DNA of 64,000 nt from Agrypnia vestita (lineage: Eukaryota > Arthropoda > Insecta > Trichoptera > Phryganeidae): contig JADDOH010010270.1 of the NCBI GenBank assembly GCA_016648135.1, forward strand, positions 1 through 64,000. Reading direction: 5' to 3'. Below the pieces are notes generated by a model. It ran no database searches. It worked only from the letters and a program-made list of their open reading frames with translations, and was not told the DNA's origin. Positions 30,711-40,869 of this stretch are shown here, piece by piece; position 1 is the first letter of the stretch, and each line of letters opens with the position of its first letter. Made by a program: the position numbers and the translations under genes.

Positions 30711-30916
30711 TTCTATTAACATATCTCACATAGTAAAATTTCTAAAAAGTGAGAAATGAATTATAATATGAACTTTTCTTCAAATTCCTTTCTATTTTAT
30801 TTCAAAACATAAAATTGATCCTTGCGAAAAAGAAAAAAGATGAAAGAAAATCAAGTTATCAAAAATTGTTTTATTAAAGCTAAAAATGTTCTTAGGTTTT
30901 CACGGCCACTCAGAAT

Positions 30917-31120
30917 CTTCAAGTTTGTGTTTACTGGGGTATTATGCCGTGTTGTTACGATCTTTCGGGCCGACGTTTCGGATCCCATTGCAGGGTCCAT
31001 CATCAGGGCTGATGTGTCTACACATCAGCCCTGATGATGGACCCTGCAATGGGATCCGAAACGTCGGCCCGAAAGGTCGTAACAACACGGCACAATACCC
31101 CAGTAAACACAAACTTGAAG
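30917..31120. repeat. Foldback family L: 101-bp-arm hairpin
   Basis: Arms 30917-31017 and 31020-31120 are reverse complements with about two mismatches and only a CT spacer. Core GTTTCGGATCCCATTGCAGG. A transcript would form an almost continuous long hairpin. Confidence 0.9.
31028..31068 (+). ncRNA. Hammerhead-like core in foldback family L
   Basis: GCC (31028-31030) / GGC (31066-31068) stem I, CTGATGA 31031-31037, one extra T, stem II GGACCC...GGGATCC, then GAAA 31058-31061 and CGTC. The mirrored arm carries the antisense twin. Stem III would be minimal (ACGT), so only weak support. Confidence 0.35.
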
Positions 31121-31129
31121 ATTATTAAA

Positions 31130-32095
31130 GCTAGTCTCAACACATTGAAATAGAGTTTACCATGGCTTTAAAAACACTAAAATGGAACTAAATTTTAACT
31201 AGAAATTTGAATGCTTCATATCTCATGAGTTAATGACATCCCATCAATGATTTTCCAGAAAATAACTATGCTTTGTCAATATCATCTGATTTATAATTAT
31301 GATGAGATAAGATATTTCCTAATATTACCTGGTATAATGTAAAAAATAATACTGGTATTAAAGTGGCGTAAAACTGAATAACTTTTTATTAACTACCCTG
31401 TACACCTGTCCTATGTTGACGAACATAATGTTCAAAGTATATGTACATACATGAAGTGTACATAAACACATAGGTGAATCTTCTTATTCAGAATATGTAA
31501 ATGATCACACAGGTAAGACATTATTGCTACATGGTTCAGGGCGATAACCATCCTTTCAGAATTTCTAAGAGGCTGGAAACATCCACACTTAATACATACA
31601 AATACACACGCCTCGCATAGTACGCATCATTCAGGTATTACGAACCGGGAAAGAATAAATTTATAACTTCCTAGAAAGTAAAACTATATAATAGATGTTT
31701 CTTAGGAGATTGATAGAGAAGCTTCGGTTACAAGTGAAGATGTACAAGTTGAAAGTATGTAGGCGCGCAGCGGAGGTCTGCCCGATCCGATGACGTACCC
31801 ATGACTGCCTTCTTCCTAAGGCTGTCGCTGTTTAAGGTAATTGCACTTTAGTTTTTATATTTTTTAAGGGGCACAGCGACATAAAGGTACAAAATGGTCT
31901 CAAAATAACATGTCTGCAATATCATTATATTCTGTTGAGTTTATCTGCCTCCGAATTGATATTGAGTATTCGACTGTTTTTTCGAGATAATTTCCAATTA
32001 CGGTTCCAACCAATAATCATTAATTACTTCATACGTGGGCAATTCGTCTTAATTACAGGCGTGAGCTTGTTGTATTGTAGTATAATAGTGGAAAA
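31130..32095. other. Unassigned sequence
   Basis: No coding or repeat signal recognised. Confidence 0.4.
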
Positions 32096-32232
32096 AATTG
32101 AAGAAATATGGTCAACGTCTCTATGAGACATCTATAAGATATTTATTGATAAATGATGTCCCTCTGGGGATAAATCCAGCATTGTGTTCTTGAAAATATT
32201 GGACATAATCTAAATATTCTGGTGCATCTCTG
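32096..32232 (+). repeat. Foldback family D fragment
   Basis: TCTCTATGAGACATCTATAA, then TGATGTCC and CCAGCATTGTGTTCT match the family end. Confidence 0.5.
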
Positions 32233-32234
32233 TT

Positions 32235-32755
32235 ATTGGTATTACTTTATTTATTTATGTATTTATTTATTTTTACGCACAAGGGGATTTTACAGGAAAT
32301 AATATGAATGTACAACAGGTGTTATAAAATAGTGTGATTATACATAGTAACTTAAATTTGTTAACATAAAATTCAACAAAACAAAATAAGACAAAATACA
32401 GTTTAAAAAAAAGGATTAATTATTTAATTCATTGCAAATTTTTACATGAAAAATATTAATATACAATTAATATTATATAATAGTGCATTATATTATAATT
32501 TAAATGTTTAAATAATCCATTTAAAAAATTTAAAAATAATTCAGGCGATGATAAAAAGAAAACTCGTAAGCAAACAATACAAAACATGGGTAAATATTTA
32601 AAAAATAAAGATAGACAACAAAATATAATTTCAAAATTTGAAAAATAATTTACTCAATGCAGGTAAGAAAACAAATTAGATAAAGAATACAAAAACTATT
32701 TAAGTAAGTATTTAAAAATAAAAAACTTTATTCCACTTTAAATCATTTTACTTCT
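32235..32755 (-). repeat. Antisense LINE-type tail and AT-rich sequence
   Basis: TTTATTTATTTATGTATTTA at the start is a reversed A-rich tail, bordered by CGCACAAGGGGATTTTACAG. Upstream coding is not recognisable. Confidence 0.35.
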
Positions 32756-32759
32756 ACTT

Positions 32760-33180
32760 CCTTGCACTATACTCATTGGCTAGGCTGTTGGGGTCGTCTT
32801 TTCTCATTCAAGCTTCTTCGGTTCTGGGTATCGCTTTCATCCAGGCTGTTTCTCTGTAGTATTTTGGAGCAATGAGACATCTAGGACATCGACGAAACTC
32901 CATAGACATTTCCTGCTTCACCATGTGGTCTCCGTCTTATGTACCCGAATCATCTCAGCTGTTGTTCCTCCAGCTTTCTGTTTACATCCACTGTGATACT
33001 CAGACTACCACGAATGCGAGAACTTTTAATCCAATCTTTTAGTGTTACTCCTGCCGACCATCTAAGCATTCGCATTTCTGCTGTTTCGAGTTGACTAGAG
33101 TAGTATTTGTACAAAGTCCAGCATTCGGAGCTATAAATTATTACGGGTCTAAAAATATGTTAGGTCTGGTGTGCATTTTC
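32760..33180 (-). pseudogene. RT-tail relic (minus strand)
   Basis: Reading the minus strand: RPVIIYSSECWTLYKYYSSQ, then EMRMLRWSAGVTLKDWIKSS, RIRGSLSI and EEQQLR-stop-FGYIRR. This matches YGSECW ... EMRMLRWxxGVTxxDxIRNxxIRGxLxV ... RLRWFGHVxRR. Stops interrupt it. Confidence 0.75.
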
Positions 33181-33189
33181 TTTAAATTT

Positions 33190-33690
33190 TATAGACATTT
33201 TAAGGTTACATAAGATTCCCGTTCTTCTTCTTCCTTAGCCTTTTTCCCTGCTGGATGTAGGCCTATTGCATTTTCTTCCACTCATCTCTGTTTCTCCCCC
33301 TTCGCATCCAGGTTCTTCCTGCTTGTTGGACTATGTCATCAGACCACCTTTTGGGAGGTCTTCCGACGCATCTATTTTTTGTCCAGGGCCTCCACTGTAG
33401 GATTCTGGGTGCCCATTTAGTATCCTCCTGTCGAGCCATATGTCCAGCCCACTGCCATTTTAGTTTTGCAATACGGTCCATAATATCGGCAACTTTTGTT
33501 CGGCGTCTTATTTCTTCATTTCTGATTTTATCTCGAAGGCTTACGCTGAGCATCTGCCTTCCCATGGCCCGCTGTGTATATTTTAATTTTTGTATGCTTT
33601 TATCTGTTAGTGTTGCTGTTTCTAGTCCATATGTCAACATCGGTAGGATACATGTATCGAACATTTATCAAGATTCCTGTTACGGATCTA
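33190..33690 (-). pseudogene. RT C-terminal relic, EEIRRRT family (133-codon frame)
   Basis: The frame 33263-33664 reads MLTYGLETATLTDKSIQKLK, QRAMGRQMLSVSLRDKIRNE, EIRRRTKVADIMDRIAKLKW, QWAGHMARQEDTKWAPRILQ and GRPPKRWSDDI, then RNRDEWKKM. The YGxExx, AMERxMLGVSLRDRIRNEEIRRRT, KWxWAGHxAR and GRPPxRWxDD blocks are the tail of a widespread insect LINE. The 3' end (GGCCTACATCCAGCAGGG, GAAGAAGAAGAAC) follows at 33190-33262. The catalytic RT domain is missing. Confidence 0.85.
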
Positions 33691-33744
33691 AATTTCATCA
33701 GATTCGATAAAAACATAAAATATATTGAAATTCATCTTGTAACC

Positions 33745-34010
33745 CGTGGTCACCCGCGTTCCGTCGCTCGCAGATCGGCGCTCGGAAGACGGCCAAGATC
33801 GGGCGGAGAAGAAGCGCGGGGGCGACCAAGGAATATGATAAAGTGGGCCGGCGGCGGGCGGGGCAAGTTTCCATTAAATTCTCCAAAGTTTTAATGAGAA
33901 AACAAACCGGGAATATAAATTGCCGAATAAGCGTCCCGGATTGGAGCTGTCTCGTCGTGCCCGGGACCTAATCCTGGAGCGGCCGGGGGAGGGCGGGGGG
34001 GAGGACTTAA
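33745..34010. promoter_or_regulatory. GC-rich island
   Basis: Contains GGCCGGCGGCGGGCGGGGCA and GGCCGGGGGAGGGCGGGGGG. Overlapping frames are compositional. Confidence 0.4.
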
Positions 34011-34261
34011 GCCATTTCGCTAAGCATTGACAAATTTGGGACTCTTAATAATATTGATGGCGATTATTAAAATTGTTGCGAGTTCGACGTCCGACCGACG
34101 GGCTCGAAATAAGAGGTAATCAATCAACGAACGGACAAAGGATTAGTTTCTGCCTGAGAAATGCTACAACTCTAAAAATTGTTAATAATACATTTTCATA
34201 TTTACATAAAAAGAATATTGTTCTATACTCTAGTCAAAAAAAAGAGAACTCTCATTCTACA

Positions 34262-34292
34262 TGTGTGGGGTATAAAAGCAAAGGCAGTGTGG
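34262..34292 (+). mobile_element. MITE family A, terminal fragment
   Basis: TGTGTGGGGTATAAAAGCAA plus AGGCAG, only the terminus retained. Confidence 0.6.
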
Positions 34293-34449
34293 ATCTAGGC
34301 CTACCCGGACTCTAGTTCCTCGAGCATATAAATTGACCAATCGCACTCGAGGCGAGACTCACCATCGCCACCAATGGTAGCTCGTACAGTCACTCTTCTT
34401 TCGAATGCCGCCAAGATAGTTGAAACATTCTTTATATTCCGCGAACTAT

Positions 34450-34895
34450 TTTATTGTAGCCAGTGATGACATATGCAGTGAAGACGACGGCCCTTACAAA
34501 GAAATTTGTAGAAAAGCTCAAACGCACACAACCTTCCATGGAGAGATCCATGCTTGGTGTAAGCCCAAGAGAAGAATTAAAAATGATGAAATTAGGCGTA
34601 GAACTAGAGTAGTGGATATCATGGATTGTACGGCGAAGCTAAAGTGGCAATGGGTAGTACATGTTGCAAGGCACTATACTACAAGATAGACTCCCAGAGT
34701 TCTGAAATGGAAACCCGCGGAAAATAAAAGAGGCGTCAGAAGACCTCAAAAGAGATGGGCCGACGATGTATGTAGCTGCTGTAGGGGGAAGATATGACTA
34801 CAACTTGCAAATAACAAGGAAGAATGGAAGAATATGTAAGAGGCCTACATCCAGCAGTGGAGAGATGAAAGCTGAGGAAGAAGAAGAGATTTTAT
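34450..34895 (+). pseudogene. RT-tail relic, EEIRRRT family (plus strand)
   Basis: KNDEIRRRTRVVDIMDCTAK, LKWQWVVHVARHYTTR, then after a stop RRPQKRWADDV-like sequence and AYIQQW-like end, GAGGAAGAAGAAGAG. Same family as 33190-33690. Inactivated by stops and a frameshift. Confidence 0.8.
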
Positions 34896-34899
34896 TGCA

Positions 34900-35784
34900 A
34901 CCCGTACTTCCAATAAAATTAAAATTAAAATTAAATAAAATTTAACCAACTTCATTATTACTTTCTAATATAAATAGCTTCGTCTCTTTATAATTTATCT
35001 TAATTGATGACCATCCACTGGAGAAAAACTATACAAATATAATATAAATAATTTGAACATGCTCAAAAAATATTTTGAAAATGTTTTTTAATCAGACACA
35101 AAATAATTTTAAAACCTCACGCCTTTAAGAGATGATGGTTGACTTTGGCTTCCTTGTAAAAACACTAGATGGTGTATTATGTTAATTTCTAGATTGCTGC
35201 ATTTCTTCGAAATGTGTTCGGGAGCTCCGACTTTAAGATATATTTCCATAATGGATAGCGTGAGCAACTCTTGAGCAACTAAATAGTATTTCACGATTCA
35301 AGAAGACCAAATGGTTCTCTAGAGAGTTGGTGCAGCTAGAAAGTCGTGTACTCGATTGCCAAACTTGATAGCCCGTTTATATAATGATGTAAGCCAGTAT
35401 GAAATAGCTTAAGATGGAAAAAAGTTTGGTTACAAGTTACAACACTTTGGGAGCCTGAAGTTCAGTAGGTGATTTTTACGAGGAGGTGACTAATCATTTT
35501 ATTTTCATTAAATAAATAAAAATAACATAGTTAAATACCACTTATACTTATTGTCAAATCCGACCAGGTAGTAGACTAGATAATTTAGAGGCATAAGAGA
35601 TAAGAAAAGCCATTAATATGAATCGTAAAATCATTAATAATCAAGTAAACTTATCTTTTAGTCCACTTTTAAATGTTTCCTCTTAATAATAATATTTCCC
35701 GCGCACTCCCACCCCCTACCCCCACTATTGGCACTACGTTCTTTCACACTAGTATAATATAAGCACATAATTATTTAATAATTT
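34900..35784. other. Unassigned; family-D fragment at about 34975-35080
   Basis: 34975-35080 shares CTTCGTCTCTTTATAATTTA and TTGATGACCATCC with family D. The rest has no recognised feature. Confidence 0.4.
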
Positions 35785-35832
35785 ATTTAAAGACCCACCA
35801 AGGGTTGTAGTGCCAAGAATGATGATGATGAT
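35785..35832 (+). repeat. 3' end of the LINE seen at 109-444
   Basis: GACCCACCAAGGGTTGTAGT and ATGATGATGATG match the 3' end of the first LINE insertion; a very short truncated copy. Confidence 0.75.
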
Positions 35833-35844
35833 TATTTAAATTAA

Positions 35845-36078
35845 CTTTGTAAACACCACTTATTTATTGAAAAAAATCAACATGTTTCGAAGCCAATGGC
35901 TTCTTCGTCAGGATAACAAATTTAAAATTTAAAAATCGAAGCATAGATCAAAATATTAAAAAGTTATATATGGAAAATGATAATATAAAGTACCTTATGG
36001 CTTCGAAACATGTTGAATTTTTTCAATAAGTAAGTGGTGTTTACAAAGTTAATTTATATAAATTATAATTAATTATAG
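35845..36078. mobile_element. Penelope-like repeat, family G (foldback copy)
   Basis: Arms of about 70 bp (35845-35895 and 36000-36065) share AACACCACTTATTTATTGAA and CATGTTTCGAAGCCA. The left arm carries a full ribozyme-like motif on the minus strand. Confidence 0.65.
35876..35914 (-). ncRNA. Hammerhead-like motif, family G
   Basis: Minus strand: stem I ATC/GAT, CTGACGA (35911-35905), one extra A, perfect stem II GAAGCC-ATT-GGCTTC, GAAA, then ACATGT and T. A three-pair stem I can form. Confidence 0.5.
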
Positions 36079-36289
36079 CGAAATCTGGTCGGATTCGACA
36101 ATAAATATAAGTGGTGTTTAACTAAGTGATATTAATTTATTTAATTATAATGTCCCGCCACCAAGTGTTTGCTTCCTTCGAATATTTTCTTTTCTTTATT
36201 GAAACTTAAAAAAGTATGATATACTTATTACGTATATTATATTTTTTGAGTAGTTTGTGAGCTTAGTTTGTTCAAGACAAAACTGACTG

Positions 36290-36710
36290 TTTTCAAATCT
36301 GTGTACAGACCAATCCTAATACATCCTGACGGAGAGAGTGAGATCAAGGATCCAGGCCGCCGAGATGAGTTTCCTTAGGGGAGTAGCGGGAGTCACAAGT
36401 GTGACATAATGCACACATTCGGCATGGAGCCCATATATAGAAAAATCACATATGAGATGGCTTGGATGTGTGCTAAGAATGCCAGAGGAACGAATACCAA
36501 GAAGAATCCTCCTGGCAACCCCGGAAGGAAGACGGTCGGTGTATCGCCTCAGATTAAGCTAGAAAAAGTAATAGAAAATGTGTATGAAAACAGAATGGGA
36601 CTAGACTGGTCGACTCATGCAGAAGCATCGCAAGACTGGGGAATATGGAAGCACCTTGTCGAGTCTCTGGGCTCCCGACCCTTCTAGGACAAGGGGATGA
36701 AGATGTTGAG
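36290..36710 (+). pseudogene. RT-tail relic (frameshifted)
   Basis: Frames in sequence: IQAAEMSFLRGVAGVTSVT; MRWLGCVLRMPEERIPRRIL; then LATPEGRRSV and MGLDWSTHAEASQDWGIWKH, LVESLGSRPF. This is the AEMxFLRxVxGVT ... RWLGHVLRMPExRxPR ... DRxxWRxLVxSLGSRP tail. Ends GGGGATGAAGATG. Confidence 0.8.
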
Positions 36711-36711
36711 T

Positions 36712-36868
36712 AGTTTGTTGGTGTAGTGATCTTGATGCTCGCCTAGGGATCTGGTGGTCGGTGGTTCGAGTCCACCAGCACGTTTGTCCTATTTTCATAG
36801 CACAAGCGTTTAGCTCATTTTGAGAATATTAAGAATATTGATGCGACACGCATTCCGTGTTCTTTTTT
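36712..36868 (+). repeat. tRNA-derived SINE, family B (copy 4)
   Basis: Plus-strand head TTGGTGTAGTGATCTTGATG, CTCGCCTAGGGATCTGG, B-box GGTTCGAGTCC; body TCCTATTTTCATAGCACAAG; tail TTTTTTTTATTTTTATTA. Confidence 0.75.
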
Positions 36869-36869
36869 T

Positions 36870-37270
36870 TATTTTTATTATTTATTTGCAGGTAAGGCAG
36901 TTTTATTACTAATGAATATACTTAATAACCATTTAATAACAGTGTTGGCTTACATAAAAATTTATAAAATTACAAAAAAATAGTTGGCATGCACATAGTT
37001 CACTATTGTTAAGTTTTTAGTTCACTATTGTTTATATTGTTCATTTAATTTACGATAATAGTTTATTTTAATCATTATTAAAAAGTTATTTATTCTTATT
37101 TGGTGGTCTGCATACATACTAAATTTGTCAGTTTATTTTTTATGCTTTTAGAATTTCACAAGAATCAAAATCTTTTGTTTGTATATTTTCCGGTATATCT
37201 TTTCTTATGTATAGAATTATCATATCCTATTTCAATTTATATTTAAAAATATATGTATTATATTATACGT
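36870..37270. other. Unassigned AT-rich sequence
   Basis: No features recognised. Confidence 0.4.
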
Positions 37271-37273
37271 ATA

Positions 37274-37759
37274 TGTGGGGTATAAAAGCAAAGGCAGCAA
37301 CATCAAAAATCAAAAATATGTTTTGAATTCTGTCAATCACCGAGGATGACTAATTTAAAATATACTGAATCATAAATTTAATATCTCTTTCTAACTAACC
37401 ATCACGCCATTTCCCCGCAGAAGTAGGCAGACAGCATAAAAACTATCTCGATACAGCACTTATGCTTCGGCTACATTCATACATCTAATTATGTATGTTC
37501 TACGGTTGTTGAGGTTTTTAACAAGGCTATCCTCCAATACTTGCAGTACCTGATCGTGTCAGGTCTTTTGCGGACGTCCTCTATTCCTGTTACCTTAAAA
37601 ACTTGCCCCATACATATCTTTATCCCTTCCAAATTCATGTTTCAAATAAATTTATAGGCTAATGTTTCCTATGAAAACTCGTATTCACTACATAATAAAT
37701 TATGAATTATTATTAAATTATTTTTTCCAATATTGCTGTGTTTGCTTTTATACATCACA
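37274..37759. mobile_element. MITE family A (copy 5), interrupted by an antisense LINE tail
   Basis: Termini TGTGGGGTATAAAAGC and GCTTTTATACATCACA with flanking TA. The insert 37387-37613 lies between ATATCT duplications (37381-37386 and 37614-37619). Confidence 0.8.
37387..37613 (-). pseudogene. LINE 3' end (same family as 20175-20815), antisense
   Basis: The reverse strand reads AGGACGTCCGCAAAAGACCT, GTAGAACATACATAAT and CTGCCTACTTCTGCGG, then GGAAATGGCGTGATGGTTAG-TTAG, the family 3' end. Short copy flanked by a 6-bp duplication. Confidence 0.75.
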
Positions 37760-37764
37760 TATAT

Positions 37765-38145
37765 TATAAAGAAACACTATTTAATTGGAAAATTTTTGAA
37801 AAAATAATGATATGGTTGCGTCATATCCATTTCCGTAGACACAAGTCATGTCCACCCCCAGTGCCTCCACCGTGGCTGAGATGAAAATCGTGGACGCTTT
37901 CTCTCCATCAAAAACAGATTCTTGTAATCTGTATCAATATCGCAAGCGCCCGTCTTTTATTTGTAGAGTGAGGCAAAATTTTTTGGCCGAAAATTAATTT
38001 TTAACGTTTTAGTACATTCAAATATGGGACGTGTTTTTTCTCGTTATTTAAAAAACATCAAAAGCTGTCAACAGGCCCGATGAAATATTTCAAAGCACGC
38101 AGGAAATCTATAACCAAATTCATTACGCGTTATAACATGATCTCG
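37765..38145. other. Unassigned sequence
   Basis: Moderate GC at 37840-37960; no features recognised. Confidence 0.4.
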
Positions 38146-38149
38146 CCGA

Positions 38150-38460
38150 ACTTTCTTTGATCTCCGCTGTCGTCTCGATAGCGTTTCTCTTCCAGCCTCC
38201 GCGCCACGCACACCATCAATTACTATTGAACCGCGAGAGCGAATCAACACAAACCTTAAACCAACATGGCGCATTAAGGCCACGCACACGAACCGGAGAC
38301 AAAGGGAACGGTATCAAATTGCTAATAAAACACAACACTAATTAAGCCACGTCAATTTCAGAATTTCTCCCGCGTTAATGTGTATCCACCATCTTTGCTA
38401 AGATTTCTGTTATCTGGCGCCCCCCTCCGCCCCGCCAAGTTTGCCGGGGGTGGGTGGCAG
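38150..38460. promoter_or_regulatory. Mildly GC-rich block with GC-island core at 38395-38460
   Basis: CCCCCCTCCGCCCCGCCAAG and GCCGGGGGTGGGTGGC; CCATCTTTG just upstream. No coding domain in the overlapping frames. Confidence 0.35.
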
Positions 38461-38734
38461 TGGCGTAACTTAACACATAATTCAAACACTATTAGGATCG
38501 CCCGAGAGAGCGCAAAAGGTAAGTCTTAGGGTTACACATGTCTGCCCGTTTTAAAGTGATCGGATTTAATTTTTGCTATATTTTTAGGGATGATCATGGA
38601 ATAAAAGGGTGTTATCGGTATGTTTATTTCTCACTGAAGATATGCTCCGGGAGCAAGGGAAATGATGAAAAAGCGAACAGAAACGTCAAAACGTCTGTCA
38701 AATGTCAATATTTCTATCATTGTGACAAAAATAT

Positions 38735-38825
38735 TGCTTACGACCTATCGTGCGGCTGGCTTACTGGCGTACTAACACAATGTAACGTTCACAATTTCCA
38801 CCAATTTTCTTTTCCATTTAATTTC
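38735..38825 (+). repeat. Foldback family D fragment
   Basis: ACGACCTATCGTGCGGCTGG, AATGTAACGTTCAC and ATTTCCACC match the family-D interior (compare 44745-44810). Confidence 0.55.
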
Positions 38826-38844
38826 TTTCGAATTCACGGCTAAA

Positions 38845-39035
38845 AAATGAAATTAAACAGCTGGAGATGGGGCTTGAGCCCCGGGCCAGCAAACCCAAAG
38901 GTGGCAACGATAGCGATGTTGCTATCGCCGAGCCTGCACTAGCTGCCAAAAATACAGTACGTATAGTACTTAGCAAAGACGCGAACTATTTCATGTTGCT
39001 GAACATGAAACAGTTGCGTTACGTTTTATTATAAA
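38845..39035 (+). repeat. Dispersed repeat R (copy)
   Basis: GGAGATGGGGCTTGAGCCCC, GGCAACGATAGCGATGTT, GCTATCGCCGAGCCTGCA; same order (reversed) at 48240-48400. It contains the mini-hairpin CGATAGC-GATGTT-GCTATCG. The unoccupied continuation here defines the Helitron C insertion site. Confidence 0.65.
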
Positions 39036-39039
39036 TTTC

Positions 39040-40295
39040 GTAGCAGTCGCGAGAGAGAATAGTTTGTTTTATATAAAAATAATAAAAACTATAAACCTCT
39101 TCTATAATCAACAAAACTTCCGAAATTTTTTTCATTCATTACAAAACTTTTATTTCTATTTATATTAAGTCATTTTAACTTAAAAACGAAATAATTGGGA
39201 TATCTTATACCTATATAATAGAAACATACAGAGTCAGAAACAGCTTTGGCACATATCAGTTTAAAAGTCACTCATGCGGACGTTATATTTCAAAATTTGT
39301 GACACTTACCTAAGCAAAAAGTGCGCCTCAAGAAAGTACCAAGCCACAAGTGAGATGTCCTGAACGCATAGCGATAAATTCGCACTATTTAGAAAGAGAG
39401 AGCAATATTTCGAACACGCTTGCGTCAATTTTACGTAGACTATCTTTCTAGGGTTAAAAACCCAAGGCAGTAAGTAGAAATCGGATATACCTGCATGGAT
39501 TATACTGTCGGATCTCCACGATGTATGGGTATTTTTAAAAAAGACCTGACCAGCGATATTTATATCAAAAAGGAGTTAAACCATCTAAAATGTATGCCAT
39601 GATTTCAAGCGTAATAATAATGACGCATTAGCTGAGTTATCATTGCATTAAATTTTTAGGAAATAATTAAAACAGAAAATGTCATTTACATATTATCACG
39701 TGTCGTGGCTGCAGCATGAATTTATAAAAGCGCTTGGATTTAATACAGGAATTATTGAATACCGATTAATTAATTAAACTAACGTACAAAGTCGCTTATC
39801 ACTATTAAATGTAACGCTATTCCTTAAATTAAACCGTTTCGGAAATTTACCACACGTAAATAGACACTTTATATTCGCTTTAATATTTTATTCACTGTTC
39901 ACTAGAATATTCCATCAATTTCCGCACTTATTAATTTCGCTACGTAAGAACTTTCTAGAATCGCTGACTTCTAGAATTACCGCTCGATTGGCCAGCCTGG
40001 TCCGCAGCTTGCGGCTGCCTTCGCTACTTTTATCGCTGTCAACGCGCACGGAAAACAACTGACACCTCTTTACTCCCGTGTGCCGTATTTATATTCGCTA
40101 ATGATCTGATATCGAAATTCTGAGACGTTTCCCGCGTTTTAGAGAAGTTCCTCGCGTTTTACAGAGTTTTGGAGATGTTTCTCGTAAGCCGTAGATTATG
40201 CTAGGCCGTTCTGGAATCTTCGGTAGTATTGTGATCATTTCAAACAACTGTCACTTGACATGAGTGCGTGATTCTATTTAGCCTCGTTACAATAT
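39040..40295. other. Unassigned sequence
   Basis: 39640-40290 has a distinct composition with repeated CTTTCTAGAATCGC-type and GCGTTTTA-GAG stretches, perhaps a TE end, but no terminus or coding motif is clear. Confidence 0.35.
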
Positions 40296-40865
40296 ATTTT
40301 TACTCCCTTTCTTTTAACTCGTAGCGTCTGCTTGTCTACTTGTCGTCTTGTCTGCTTATTTGACGAAAAAACTTTGGATCGATTTTTAACCCTTTTCCCT
40401 TTTCCTTTTCCCCAATCGAGCTGAAACTTTGCAAGCAGACTCGTGGCGACGATCAAGAAGATCTAACAAATTTTCGTTAAAAAAAAGAATAATTATAGTA
40501 TAATTTCGGATTTTTAGAAATTTGAATGGTTTTTTCAAATTGGAATCATTAACAAAGTTTGATTACTAGCAACGGTGGCCCGATAACGTCGCGGAATATT
40601 TTCTAAATTTGAATTATTCCGTCGGTATACATAATAGGTACTTTACTACGAATTTAGAAAATCTAAATTGACTGACAAATGTTTTTAGAATTTAATCTTC
40701 AAAGCATGCAGTGTTTTATCAAAGCTCAAAACATCTGAGATTTTAGAAATACATTAAATTACTGTTTAGTGTTATGTTATACGTTATAATTCGTCTTTAA
40801 TTGTTGTTATATTTTACAAAGAAAGGGAGTATAATAAAAACTTGGTTTTTATGGGTTACTTTTTT
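40296..40865 (-). mobile_element. Noncoding element, family F (copy 3, minus)
   Basis: TTTTACTCCCTTTCTTTTAA at the left and GAAAGGGAGTATAATAAAAA at the right; body in reverse of copies 1 and 2. Confidence 0.75.
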
Positions 40866-40869
40866 AAAA

